Assembly: GCA_002449575.1 (NCBI GenBank)
Contig: DJXC01000236.1
Span: 1-14,068 of the forward strand
Reading direction: 5' to 3'
DNA from: Ruminococcus sp. UBA7014
Lineage (GTDB): Bacteria > Bacillota > Clostridia > Oscillospirales > Ruminococcaceae
Length of the DNA: 14,068 bases
Positions 6,813 to 13,616 of the stretch are shown piece after piece. Numbering within the stretch: position 1 is the stretch's first letter; the number at the start of each line of letters is the position of its first letter. The position numbers and the translations under genes are program-made. Under the pieces are notes generated by a model, which had not been told where the DNA came from, made no database searches, and saw only the letters and a program-made list of their open reading frames with translations.

Positions 6813-6931
6813 GAAGTAACTGACACTAACTGCATCATGACTGCATCATACTTACAAACGGTGTGAGAATTGCAGCAACAGTAAAACAATTTCTCTAAGA
6901 ATCTTCAGGAAGTAACTGTTACTCTGCATCA
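6813..6931 (-). repeat. Imperfect direct repeat within the non-coding stretch
   Basis: Read on the plus strand, GAAGTAACTG occurs at 6813-6822 and 6909-6918. Each copy is followed 7-9 nt later by CTGCATCA (6830-6837 and 6924-6931), and a third CTGCATCA is at 6841-6848. The left copy thus duplicates the 5' arm of the proposed hairpin RNA. Its flanks AAGTA (6814-6818) and TACTT (6849-6853) could pair to form a smaller, degenerate hairpin. Confidence 0.6.
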
Positions 6932-6936
6932 CACCG
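6859..6936 (-). ncRNA. Candidate bacterial Y RNA (Ro-associated hairpin RNA)
   Basis: On the minus strand the ends of this 78-nt segment pair through CGGTGTGA and TCACACCG (8 bp). After a 4-nt bulge on the 3' side there is TGCAG with CTGCA (5 bp), then after a 3x1 internal loop AACAGT with ACTGTT (6 bp), leaving a loop of about 32 nt. A long bulged stem joining the 5' and 3' ends, with a large loop, is the general architecture of Y RNAs, which bind Ro through that stem. The segment lies 18 nt after the stop of the TROVE gene and before a terminator. The 310-nt region 6641-6953 holds no intact gene. I saw no tRNA-like T-loop as in YrlA, and no strong promoter of its own, so it may be processed from the mRNA. 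The identification is an inference from structure plus position. Confidence 0.45.
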
Positions 6937-6953
6937 ACATGTGAACAAAAATA

Positions 6954-8624
6954 TTATGACTGTGATTTATTTCCAGGCTGCTGAGAAGCCTTCTGTTCGA
7001 CAGCATCCCACTGACGGATATATTCTGCGGCGAACTGGATTTCCTTTCCTGTCCATCCTGTCAGCATGGCGCACCGGTAAGCCATCTGCGGAAGCAGAAC
7101 ATTGTGATAGCCGGCAGTCTGCACACTGAACACGTTGACTTTTGGGTTAACCTGTTTCCGGTATTCCAGAACCAGTTTCCAGACATTGACATATCTGTCA
7201 CCACGACAGGCAAAGCCTAGTTTTTTGTATTCTCTGGTATCTTTGTCAGTCCCGTACAGACCGCCTGTCCCTGCCTGCTGGTCAGAGAAGATAAAAATAT
7301 TATCATACCAGATTTTATTCTTGACAGCATCCCGGAAGAATTTCCAGATACCGCCTTCGGTACTGCCGCCGACATCATTATATTTGTCTTTGGTAATAGC
7401 TTCGGTTTGTTTCAGCACAGAATGCTGTACATCAAACAGAATAAGTTCATCACCAAACTTGCCGACTTTGCCATGTTCGGAACATTTTGCAGCAATGACA
7501 GAAGAAAGATTATCAATCTCTGCAATTGTCACCGAACCATATTCTGACGGAATACAGCCCCATGCCGAACCGGAATTGTCTGACAGACACATTGTTTTTC
7601 CTTTGAGCTTTGGCATATTGTTTACAGAAATATCAATACATTCTTCCAGTGCATCCAGAATTTTTTTCTGATGAAAAAGATTCTCGGTTTTCTTGACAGC
7701 CTGATATGCCGCATAGTACCGGAACGGGAATTGTTTCCCAGTCAGCACTCCGGCTTTCAGCTTCTCCAGATATGCCAGACAGAACTGTAAATCTTCGACT
7801 TCGGAAAAGACATTCCGGAGATTCCGGAGCATTGCCATGTGTCCGAGGTCAGTAGTTTCTACAATTTCCTGCCAGCTCATGCCGGCGGAACGTTTCTGTT
7901 CCCATGTCTGTTCCTGTTCCGGAACGGTAACAGAGCCGTTGTGCATCAGTTCATCAATGACTTTGCTGTTCGCATGAACAATCCGGACAGCATTAATCAT
8001 ACCGATTTCTGCATTCTTATATTTATTCACCGCATAGGCTGAAAGTGAAGAAAGCTTTTTGGCAAGGCTTCTTTTCAGTACAGAAGGAATTTCGTTTTTC
8101 TTTCCGTTGCACAAATACAGATAATACGCAAGCTGTGTGGCAGGTTCATCCGCACGGTGCATGACTTTCTGATTTATTCTGTTAAATTCTCCGGGATTTT
8201 CTTCTGTAAAAGCTTTTCTGCCCGGATGTATGGCAGCCCTGACCATAATCACCTGAGGATTCAGACGCATATTATAAGTATACCGCAGTTCTTCAGCAAG
8301 TTCCAGAGTCGCTTTGAAATCATAATCCAGCGCAGCATCTATCGCTTCCTGAAAGATTTCTGTTGTAGTTTTTCCATCATACGGCTTGAAAACCAGTCGT
8401 GCAAAAGTATCAGAAAATTCTGCTTCCAGATGGAATTCCCCGTCACGGACATTACTTCTGTAATAAGAAGCCTCTCCGAAAATTGAGGAAGCAGCAATCA
8501 TCTTCAAGGTATCCAGAGGATTCAGCTTGTAAGAATCCCCACCCATAAAATTGGTTACTGTTTCGTCACGTCTGAGTTCATTATTTTCTTTCATGCGTGA
8601 AACTTCTTTAGAAATCCGGCTCAT
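6954..8624 (-). CDS. rsr: TROVE-domain protein, Ro60 ortholog (Rsr-like)
   Basis: Ro60 proteins are ring-shaped RNA-binding proteins. In bacteria (for example Deinococcus Rsr) they bind Y RNAs, act with 3' exoribonucleases such as PNPase in rRNA processing and decay, and help survival after UV or other stress. Residues about 25-335 form the helical-repeat TROVE ring, with MLRNLRNVF at 265-273. Residues about 340-535 form a von Willebrand-A-like domain whose metal site is visible: DNSGS at 349-353, STEGG at 421-425 and SDQQAG at 447-452. At 556 residues it is full length. The ATG has a GGGAGG ribosome site 8 nt upstream. It is transcribed alone from a strong promoter, after a leader of about 210 nt that may encode a small ORF, and is followed by a candidate Y RNA. 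No rtcB or RNA ligase gene is in the window. Confidence 0.93.
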   Translation of the reverse strand: MSRISKEVSRMKENNELRRDETVTNFMGGDSYKLNPLDTLKMIAASSIFGEASYYRSNVRDGEFHLEAEFSDTFARLVFKPYDGKTTTEIFQEAIDAALDYDFKATLELAEELRYTYNMRLNPQVIMVRAAIHPGRKAFTEENPGEFNRINQKVMHRADEPATQLAYYLYLCNGKKNEIPSVLKRSLAKKLSSLSAYAVNKYKNAEIGMINAVRIVHANSKVIDELMHNGSVTVPEQEQTWEQKRSAGMSWQEIVETTDLGHMAMLRNLRNVFSEVEDLQFCLAYLEKLKAGVLTGKQFPFRYYAAYQAVKKTENLFHQKKILDALEECIDISVNNMPKLKGKTMCLSDNSGSAWGCIPSEYGSVTIAEIDNLSSVIAAKCSEHGKVGKFGDELILFDVQHSVLKQTEAITKDKYNDVGGSTEGGIWKFFRDAVKNKIWYDNIFIFSDQQAGTGGLYGTDKDTREYKKLGFACRGDRYVNVWKLVLEYRKQVNPKVNVFSVQTAGYHNVLLPQMAYRCAMLTGWTGKEIQFAAEYIRQWDAVEQKASQQPGNKSQS

Positions 8625-8788
8625 ATTTGTCCTCCCAAAATATTAAGATAAGAAAAAATAAAATCACCGTACAGACTTTTTACAATACAATCCTGAAGAA
8701 ATGACCTTTCAAAAACCTCACATGTAAAAGCATTACGGCATACATACTGACAAATATTCATCTTGGAATTATCATCACAAAACAGCAT
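8621..8788 (-). CDS. Possible 55-residue upstream ORF coupled to the TROVE gene
   Basis: The leader between the TROVE promoter and start contains an open frame that ends in TGA overlapping the TROVE ATG (ATGA). The earliest in-frame ATG, at 8788, gives 55 residues starting MLFCDDNSKMNICQYVC and ending NILGGQI, with four or five Cys and many aromatics. The last codons contain the GGGAGG ribosome site. In favour are the exact 4-nt overlap and more than 60 open codons in AT-rich DNA. Against it are no clear ribosome site before 8788 and no recognised family. The rest of the 322-nt gap 8625-8946 holds the promoter and AT-rich sequence with no terminator that I can see for the flippase gene. Confidence 0.3.
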   Translation of the reverse strand: MLFCDDNSKMNICQYVCRNAFTCEVFERSFLQDCIVKSLYGDFIFSYLNILGGQI

Positions 8789-8840
8789 TCCATCACTGCT
8801 ATTTTTCTGAAATTGAACTACATCAGATTCAACAATATTG

Positions 8841-8869
8841 ATTATAGCATAGTCCTGTCAAAATGTCAA
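8841..8869 (-). promoter_or_regulatory. Sigma-A promoter of the TROVE gene
   Basis: The minus strand has TTGACA (8864-8869), a 17-bp spacer and TATAAT (8841-8846), with TG one base before the -10 box: a full-consensus extended promoter. Transcription would start near 8833 and produce a leader of roughly 210 nt. Confidence 0.85.
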
Positions 8870-8946
8870 TAGCTTTTTTTGAAAAAATCCATATTTGTAG
8901 AATTTGCTAAAATTTCGGGAAATATTTTTGGTAAAATTCAATAAAT

Positions 8947-10446
8947 TCAGGAATAATTTTCTGCTTTTGGGTGCAGAGAGAACAATTCTTTCTGTATCAG
9001 AAGATAAACCGGACAGCACAGCAAACTGAAAATTATCATATTCACAGGACTGGCTTCCGGTACAATATGCAGGACGTGAAACAGCATTCCGCTGAATTCT
9101 GCTGATAATACTGCCGAAAATATTGGAATCCCCAACAGCTTTACAGGCTGGAATTCCATTTCTGTATGTTTCATGACATGTACCAGACGGCTGATATTTC
9201 CGAACAGATTACTTGCATAATAAGAAATCACAATTCCATAAAAGCCCATCACCGGAATCAAAATTAATACACAGGAAATCCGGATAATATATTCTGCAAG
9301 ATAATTCAGTGACGAAAACGTCTGTGCACCTGTTCCCTTAATCATACTTTCCAGTACAATTTCCAGATAAATAAACGTTACTACCGGTGCAATCAGAACA
9401 ATTGTTTTTCCAGCAGTCTCTCCTCCGCCAAGCAGAATACCGATTTCATCACCGAATAAGATTAAAATTTCTGTCACGAAAACTGCAAATACGATTGTCT
9501 GGCGGATTGTCTTTTCTGCCATGCATGTGATGCGTACACTGCCTCCGGAAGCGTTTTCACGGGCAGTTTCTGTCACTAGTATACCTGATAATGATACCAG
9601 CACAGTTGACGGGAAAAATAATACCGGAATCACAATCGCTTCAAAAATGCCGAACTGACTCAGAGCCTCTGCACTTGAATCTCCTGATTGTTTCAATGTC
9701 AACGGCACAAGTGCATCATTCGCTGCACTCAGAAAAGAAGTCAGCGCAGAACCCGCCATAACTGGTATTGCTAATAACAGATAACGTTTCAGCGAAATGG
9801 AAACTGTTCCGGTTGTTTCCGGCTGGCATGACGGCAGACAGCATAACAGGAACAGCAGTGTTACAGCTTCTGCACCAATCGTACAGAATGCTGTCATCCA
9901 GCACAGTCCGGCATGGTCAGAAGGCGGCATAAACCATACAGCACATGCTGTCAGAATGGTATGCATCAGGAAATCAATCGCATCGGAAGCAGCACAGATT
10001 CCGGTTTTACAGCAGGCATTATACCAGCCTTTCAGACAGGCAGTCACTGTCACCAGCGGCAAAGATACTGCCATCAGGCGAACAGGGCTTGTCAGTGTTT
10101 CCTCGTGCAGAAACTGCTGACTGCACCACGGCGCAAAAAGCACAATCAGCAGACTGATGACTGCACTCAGCATCAGGCTGACCGTCATGCAATAGAATAA
10201 TATCTTCTTTGGATTGCTGGAAGGTTTGCCGAGTTCTTCTGAAATAAACCTGCTGGCACACAGAAAAACATTTCCTCCTGCAATCATAGAAGCAAGCCGG
10301 AAGAACGACCCTGTCAGTGTCAGAACGCCGACTGCTTCTGCGCCGAGCCGTCTTGTCAGAAAAGAATTCAACAGCAGTCCCAGACCGTCAAGCAACATTT
10401 GAATTACTGTCAGCAGTACTGTATCTTTCAAAATATTCCGTTTCAT
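8947..10446 (-). CDS. MOP-superfamily flippase, SpoVB/polysaccharide-export type
   Basis: The 499-residue protein is hydrophobic throughout, with about 12-14 predicted membrane helices and the opening typical of SpoVB/MurJ/Wzx-like members of the MOP (MATE) superfamily: TVIQMLLDGLGLLLNSFLTR, then RRLGAEAVGVLTL around residues 31-44. Such proteins flip lipid-linked glycans or related lipids across the cytoplasmic membrane, and SpoVB itself acts in spore cortex synthesis. A conserved GYG/GIVISYY-type segment lies near residue 410. Length and topology favour the SpoVB branch over drug-exporting MATE proteins, but the substrate cannot be assigned. AAGGG lies 8 nt before the ATG. The gene is transcribed alone, divergent from the small membrane protein gene, and its leader of about 110 nt holds a possible 30-codon ORF. 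Confidence 0.82.
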   Translation of the reverse strand: MKRNILKDTVLLTVIQMLLDGLGLLLNSFLTRRLGAEAVGVLTLTGSFFRLASMIAGGNVFLCASRFISEELGKPSSNPKKILFYCMTVSLMLSAVISLLIVLFAPWCSQQFLHEETLTSPVRLMAVSLPLVTVTACLKGWYNACCKTGICAASDAIDFLMHTILTACAVWFMPPSDHAGLCWMTAFCTIGAEAVTLLFLLCCLPSCQPETTGTVSISLKRYLLLAIPVMAGSALTSFLSAANDALVPLTLKQSGDSSAEALSQFGIFEAIVIPVLFFPSTVLVSLSGILVTETARENASGGSVRITCMAEKTIRQTIVFAVFVTEILILFGDEIGILLGGGETAGKTIVLIAPVVTFIYLEIVLESMIKGTGAQTFSSLNYLAEYIIRISCVLILIPVMGFYGIVISYYASNLFGNISRLVHVMKHTEMEFQPVKLLGIPIFSAVLSAEFSGMLFHVLHIVPEASPVNMIIFSLLCCPVYLLIQKELFSLHPKAENYS

Positions 10447-10562
10447 GGCATCAGCCCTTTCAGGTAGTTCTGATAGAGTCTATGCGCCTTCCGGGAAGAA
10501 CATGCTTGACAAGTGTTTTATTCTTTGGCTGATTCGTTCCGGGTATTTCCATTTTCTGATGG

Positions 10563-10592
10563 ATAATACACAGCAGAACAGAAAAAAGTCAA
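10563..10592 (-). promoter_or_regulatory. Sigma-A promoter of the flippase gene
   Basis: TTGACT (10587-10592) with an 18-bp spacer and TATTAT (10563-10568) on the minus strand. Its first 14 bases, TTGACTTTTTTCTG, are the same as in the promoter of the membrane protein/DUF3885 pair. Confidence 0.6.
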
Positions 10593-10609
10593 TTTTTTTA
10601 TAAAAAATT

Positions 10610-10632
10610 CCGGATTGTCTTGCAAAATCCGG
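10610..10632. promoter_or_regulatory. Inverted repeat overlapping the -35 of the small membrane protein gene
   Basis: CCGGATT (10610-10616) and AATCCGG (10626-10632) are perfect inverted copies separated by 9 bp, lying across the -35 box of the plus-strand promoter. It may be an operator. On the minus strand it could also form a hairpin followed by AATTTTTT, like a weak terminator. Confidence 0.4.
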
Positions 10633-10648
10633 CAGTTTGTGATATAAT
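10620..10648 (+). promoter_or_regulatory. Sigma-A promoter of the GlsB/YeaQ-like gene
   Basis: TTGCAA (10620-10625), a 17-bp spacer and TATAAT (10643-10648), with TG one base upstream of the -10 box. The start would be about 15 nt before the ATG's ribosome site, giving a very short leader. Confidence 0.65.
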
Positions 10649-10668
10649 AAATCTGAGGTGATAATACT

Positions 10669-10908
10669 ATGCATTTACTGATTGAAATTCTGCTTGGTGC
10701 GCTTGCTGGGTCACTTGCCGGAAAAATTATGGACAGTTCTAAAAAAGGATTTCTGGTTAATATGGTACTTGGGATTCTGGGCGGATTTGTCGGCGGCATC
10801 ATTGGCGGTTTGCTGGGACTTGGCGCAAATGGCTGGCTCGGAGGGCTGGTGCTTTCCGTTGCCGGAGCGTGTCTGCTGATTTTTATTTACCGGAAATTAA
10901 AAAACTAA
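10669..10908 (+). CDS. Small GlsB/YeaQ/YmgE-family membrane protein
   Basis: The 79-residue product is a three-helix membrane protein rich in glycine: LIEILLGALAGSLAGKIMD, then a short basic turn with SSKKGF, then VLGILGGFVGGIIGGLLGLG, then a third helix ending in basic residues YRKLKN. This matches the GlsB/YeaQ/YmgE family (Pfam transglycosylase-associated), often linked to envelope or general stress, though its biochemical role is not settled. Length is usual for the family. GAGGTG lies about 8 nt before the ATG. It is a single-gene unit with its own promoter and a strong terminator at its stop. Confidence 0.9.
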   Translation: MHLLIEILLGALAGSLAGKIMDSSKKGFLVNMVLGILGGFVGGIIGGLLGLGANGWLGGLVLSVAGACLLIFIYRKLKN

Positions 10909-10951
10909 AAAAACTGCTGTACCGGAACGCAATCCAGTGCAGCAGTTTTTT
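10907..10951. terminator. Bidirectional intrinsic terminator
   Basis: AAAAAACTGCTG and CAGCAGTTTTTT form a 12-bp stem around a 20-nt loop, with T-tracts in both directions. It serves the plus-strand small membrane gene, whose stop it overlaps, and the minus-strand topoisomerase gene, which ends 5 nt away. Confidence 0.88.
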
Positions 10952-10955
10952 GCCT

Positions 10956-12935
10956 TCAGGAAACATCAATCAAGTCGATATAATCTCCACCATGTACAGC
11001 AATATGCTCTTTTCTGCCCTGTAAGTTGTCACCGAGCAGCAAATCAAACGTTTCTCGCATTACTTCAGCATCAGATGGCATCACCTTGATTAAACGCCTT
11101 GTATCAGGATTCATAGTTGTCAGGCTCATCATTTCGGGTTCATTTTCACCAAGACCTTTGGAACGCTGAATTGTATATTTTGCACTGCCGATTTTCTTTT
11201 GAATGTCAGCACGTTCTTTCTCTGTATAAGCAAAGTAAGTCTTGACTTTTGTATTGATTTCATACAGTGGTGACTCTGCAATATATACATATCCTTTCTG
11301 AATCAGCGTGGGCGTCAGTCTGTAAAGCATTGTCAGAATCAAAGTACGAATCTGAAAACCGTCCACATCGGCATCTGTACAGATGATGATTTTGCTCCAT
11401 CTCAGATTATTCATGCTGAACTGTGCGATATTGCCGGTATTTTTCATCTTGACTTCAACACCGCATCCGAGGACTTTCAGCAGGTCAGTGATAATATCAC
11501 TCTTGAAAATTCTGGGATAATCAGCTTTCAGACAGTTGAGAATTTTTCCTCTGACGGGGATAACTGCCTGAAATTCGGCATCTCTGGCGAGTTTAACTGC
11601 GCCAAGAGCAGAATCTCCTTCGACAATATATAATTCTCTCCGGGTGACATCTTTGGTACGGCAGTCCACAAATTTTTCCACCATATTAGCGAGGTCGATA
11701 TTTCCGGCTAACTTTTTCTTGATATTTAATCTTGTTTTCTCTGCATTTTCACGGCTTCTCTTGTTGATAAGAACCTGTTCAGCGATTTTATTTGCTTCTT
11801 CGGGGTTTTCGATAAAGTAAACTTCAAGCTGATGCTTCAAAAATTCAGTCATAGCTTCCTGAATGAATTTGTTTGTGATAGCTTTTTTGGTCTGATTTTC
11901 GTAGGAAGTCTGTGTAGAAAATGATGATGAAACCAGTACGAGGCAGTCTTTGATATCATCAAAAGAAGCAGAAGATTCATTTTTCTGGAGTTTGTTATTA
12001 TTTTTCAGATAGCTGTTAATCTGTGAGAGAAACGCACTCCGGACGGCTTTGTCAGGAGAACCGCCGTGTTCCAGAAAACTGGAATTGTGATAATATTCCA
12101 GTAAGCTGACCTGATTGGAAATTGTCATTGCCACGGACAATTTGACTTTATAGTCTGGTTTATCGGCTCTGTCACGCCCCATGCGTTCCGCTGTCCAGTA
12201 CTTTATAGAGGTCATGGCTTTATCTCCCGTTAGTTCCTGTACATAGTCAGAAATACCGTTCTGATAGAAATATTCTTTTTCCAGAAAACTGCCGTCCTCC
12301 TGTTCAGAACGGTAAATGAACAACAAACCCGGATTGACAACCGCCTGTCTTCTGAGTGTATCATGAAAGAAAGCATCCGGAACGTGAATTTCTGTAAAGA
12401 CTTCCAAATCGGGTTTCCATCTAGTTTTTGTGCCGGTCTGTTTCTGATTCCACGGGGACTTGTGCAGACCGCCGATATTTTCGCCTTTTTCAAAATGAAG
12501 CGTATATTCTGTATTATCTCTGTGAACAGTCACGTCCATGAATGCAGAGGCATACTGTGTGGCACACAGTCCCAGACCATTCAAGCCGAGCGAATAATCA
12601 TAAGAATCTTCTGCGTTATCGTACTTGCCGCCTGCATAGAGTTCACAGTAAACCAGTTCCCAGTTATATCTTTGTTCAGAATGATTAAAATCAACCGGAC
12701 AGCCTCGTCCGAAGTCTTCCACTTCCACTTCGCCACTGTTCCAGCGTGTAATGATAATCTTATCACCAAACCCGGCTCTTGCCTCATCGATAGAATTCGA
12801 GATGATTTCAAAGACGGAATGTGCGCAGCCGTCCAGACCATCCGAACCGAAAATGACTCCGGGACGTTTCCGGACTTTGTCTGCACCTTTCAGCATAGTG
12901 ATGCTTTCATTGCCATAATCCTGTTTTTTAGCCAT
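10956..12935 (-). CDS. ParE/GyrB-like type IIA topoisomerase subunit B
   Basis: Type IIA topoisomerases pass one duplex through another using ATP; the B subunit holds the ATPase and Toprim domains. The GHKL ATPase is seen in RKRPGVIFGSDG (22-33), EIISNSIDEA (43-52; Glu43, Asn47), EDFGRG (73-78) and the transducer lysine in QTK (348-350). The Toprim domain has EGDSA (439-443) and DADVDG (521-526). The C-terminus has QRSKGLGENEP (590-600). Changes from canonical GyrB are visible: the ATP-lid GGLHGVG is replaced by LGLNGLG (116-122), GRGIPV by GRGCPV, and DGAHIRT by DGFQIRT. At 659 residues it is full length and lacks the GyrB insert of Proteobacteria. This looks like the divergent clostridial ParE-like paralog. 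No A subunit adjoins it. Its AGGAG ribosome site is 11 nt from the ATG. Confidence 0.9.
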   Translation of the reverse strand: MAKKQDYGNESITMLKGADKVRKRPGVIFGSDGLDGCAHSVFEIISNSIDEARAGFGDKIIITRWNSGEVEVEDFGRGCPVDFNHSEQRYNWELVYCELYAGGKYDNAEDSYDYSLGLNGLGLCATQYASAFMDVTVHRDNTEYTLHFEKGENIGGLHKSPWNQKQTGTKTRWKPDLEVFTEIHVPDAFFHDTLRRQAVVNPGLLFIYRSEQEDGSFLEKEYFYQNGISDYVQELTGDKAMTSIKYWTAERMGRDRADKPDYKVKLSVAMTISNQVSLLEYYHNSSFLEHGGSPDKAVRSAFLSQINSYLKNNNKLQKNESSASFDDIKDCLVLVSSSFSTQTSYENQTKKAITNKFIQEAMTEFLKHQLEVYFIENPEEANKIAEQVLINKRSRENAEKTRLNIKKKLAGNIDLANMVEKFVDCRTKDVTRRELYIVEGDSALGAVKLARDAEFQAVIPVRGKILNCLKADYPRIFKSDIITDLLKVLGCGVEVKMKNTGNIAQFSMNNLRWSKIIICTDADVDGFQIRTLILTMLYRLTPTLIQKGYVYIAESPLYEINTKVKTYFAYTEKERADIQKKIGSAKYTIQRSKGLGENEPEMMSLTTMNPDTRRLIKVMPSDAEVMRETFDLLLGDNLQGRKEHIAVHGGDYIDLIDVS

Positions 12936-12971
12936 ATATCATATTACTCCTTTTCTGTAAAGCTAATATTT

Positions 12972-13000
12972 ATTCTAACACAAATTCCGGAACTTGTCAA
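12972..13000 (-). promoter_or_regulatory. Sigma-A promoter of the topoisomerase gene
   Basis: TTGACA (12995-13000), a 17-bp spacer and TAGAAT (12972-12977), with TG one base upstream, on the minus strand. The spacer contains the palindrome TTCCGGAA at 12985-12992. Confidence 0.8.
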
Positions 13001-13011
13001 CAAAAAAATTC

Positions 13012-13040
13012 TTGACAAAATTCCGGAAATATGTTATAAT
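13012..13040 (+). promoter_or_regulatory. Sigma-A promoter of the nitroreductase gene
   Basis: TTGACA (13012-13017), a 17-bp spacer and TATAAT (13035-13040), with TG one base upstream: full consensus. The spacer contains TTCCGGAA at 13021-13028. Its -35 box is only 11 bp from the -35 box of the divergent topoisomerase promoter. Confidence 0.85.
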
Positions 13041-13081
13041 AAAATTGTAAAAAATACACAATCTTGAAAGGAATGTGACTC

Positions 13082-13603
13082 ATGAACGAAATTTTGAAAA
13101 ACATCAAAGAAAGAAGAAGCTGCCGAAATTTCAAGGCAGATATGCTGCCGGATGAAATCATTCAGCAAATCTGTGAAGCCGGCACATTTGCACCAACAGG
13201 CATGAACCGCCAGTCTCCGGTGATTATCGCCGTAAAAGAAAAGGCTCTCCGGGATAAACTTTCTGCTATGAATGCGAAAATTCTCGGAAAAGAAGATTTT
13301 GACCCGTTCTATCATGCGCCTGTGATTCTGATTGTTCTTGCTGACCGGAATGTTCCCACATATATTTATGACGGCGCACTTGTTATGCAGAATCTCATGC
13401 TTGCTGCTGAAAGTCTTGGAATTGGCAGTATCTGGATTCACCGTGCAAAAGAAGAATTCAATTCCGAAGAAGGAAAAGCCATCCTGAAAGAAATCGGCAT
13501 TGAAGGCGATTATGAAGGCATTGGACACTGTGCCATCGGCTATGCTGCCACAGAAACCAGACCTGCTCCACCCAGAAAAGAAAATTATATTTATTATAAA
13601 TAA
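13082..13603 (+). CDS. Nitroreductase-family flavoprotein
   Basis: Members bind FMN and use NAD(P)H to reduce nitro compounds, quinones or flavins, usually as cytosolic dimers. The family start is clear: RRSCRNFK at 11-18 (phosphate-binding arginines), then APTGMNRQSP at 37-46 (flavin contact). DGALVMQNLMLAAESLGIGS at 97-116 is the central helix and loop, and GHCAIGYA at 148-155 the C-terminal strand. At 173 residues it belongs to the short clostridial type. AAAGGA lies 9 nt before the ATG. It forms a single-gene unit, divergent from the topoisomerase gene. The true substrate cannot be told. It needs FMN, a product of the pathway at the other end of the window, but no regulatory link is visible. 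Confidence 0.92.
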   Translation: MNEILKNIKERRSCRNFKADMLPDEIIQQICEAGTFAPTGMNRQSPVIIAVKEKALRDKLSAMNAKILGKEDFDPFYHAPVILIVLADRNVPTYIYDGALVMQNLMLAAESLGIGSIWIHRAKEEFNSEEGKAILKEIGIEGDYEGIGHCAIGYAATETRPAPPRKENYIYYK

Positions 13604-13616
13604 TATTTTTCAGATA

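Noticed and set aside
7135..7671. Plus-strand frame of 178 residues inside the TROVE gene
   Set aside because: It is antisense to the conserved metal-site domain and has no homology-like pattern or ribosome site.
12928..12942. Four-residue ORF (ATG ATA TAT GGC TAA) overlapping the topoisomerase start
   Set aside because: It is only 4 nt from the ribosome site and too short to support; probably chance.
12985..12992. TTCCGGAA as a genome-wide operator motif
   Set aside because: TTCCGG occurs many times inside ordinary genes in this window; only its placement in both divergent spacers was kept as an observation.
12363..13067. Plus-strand frame of 234 residues opposite the topoisomerase start
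   Set aside because: It is antisense to conserved ATPase motifs, runs through both divergent promoters and has no ribosome site.
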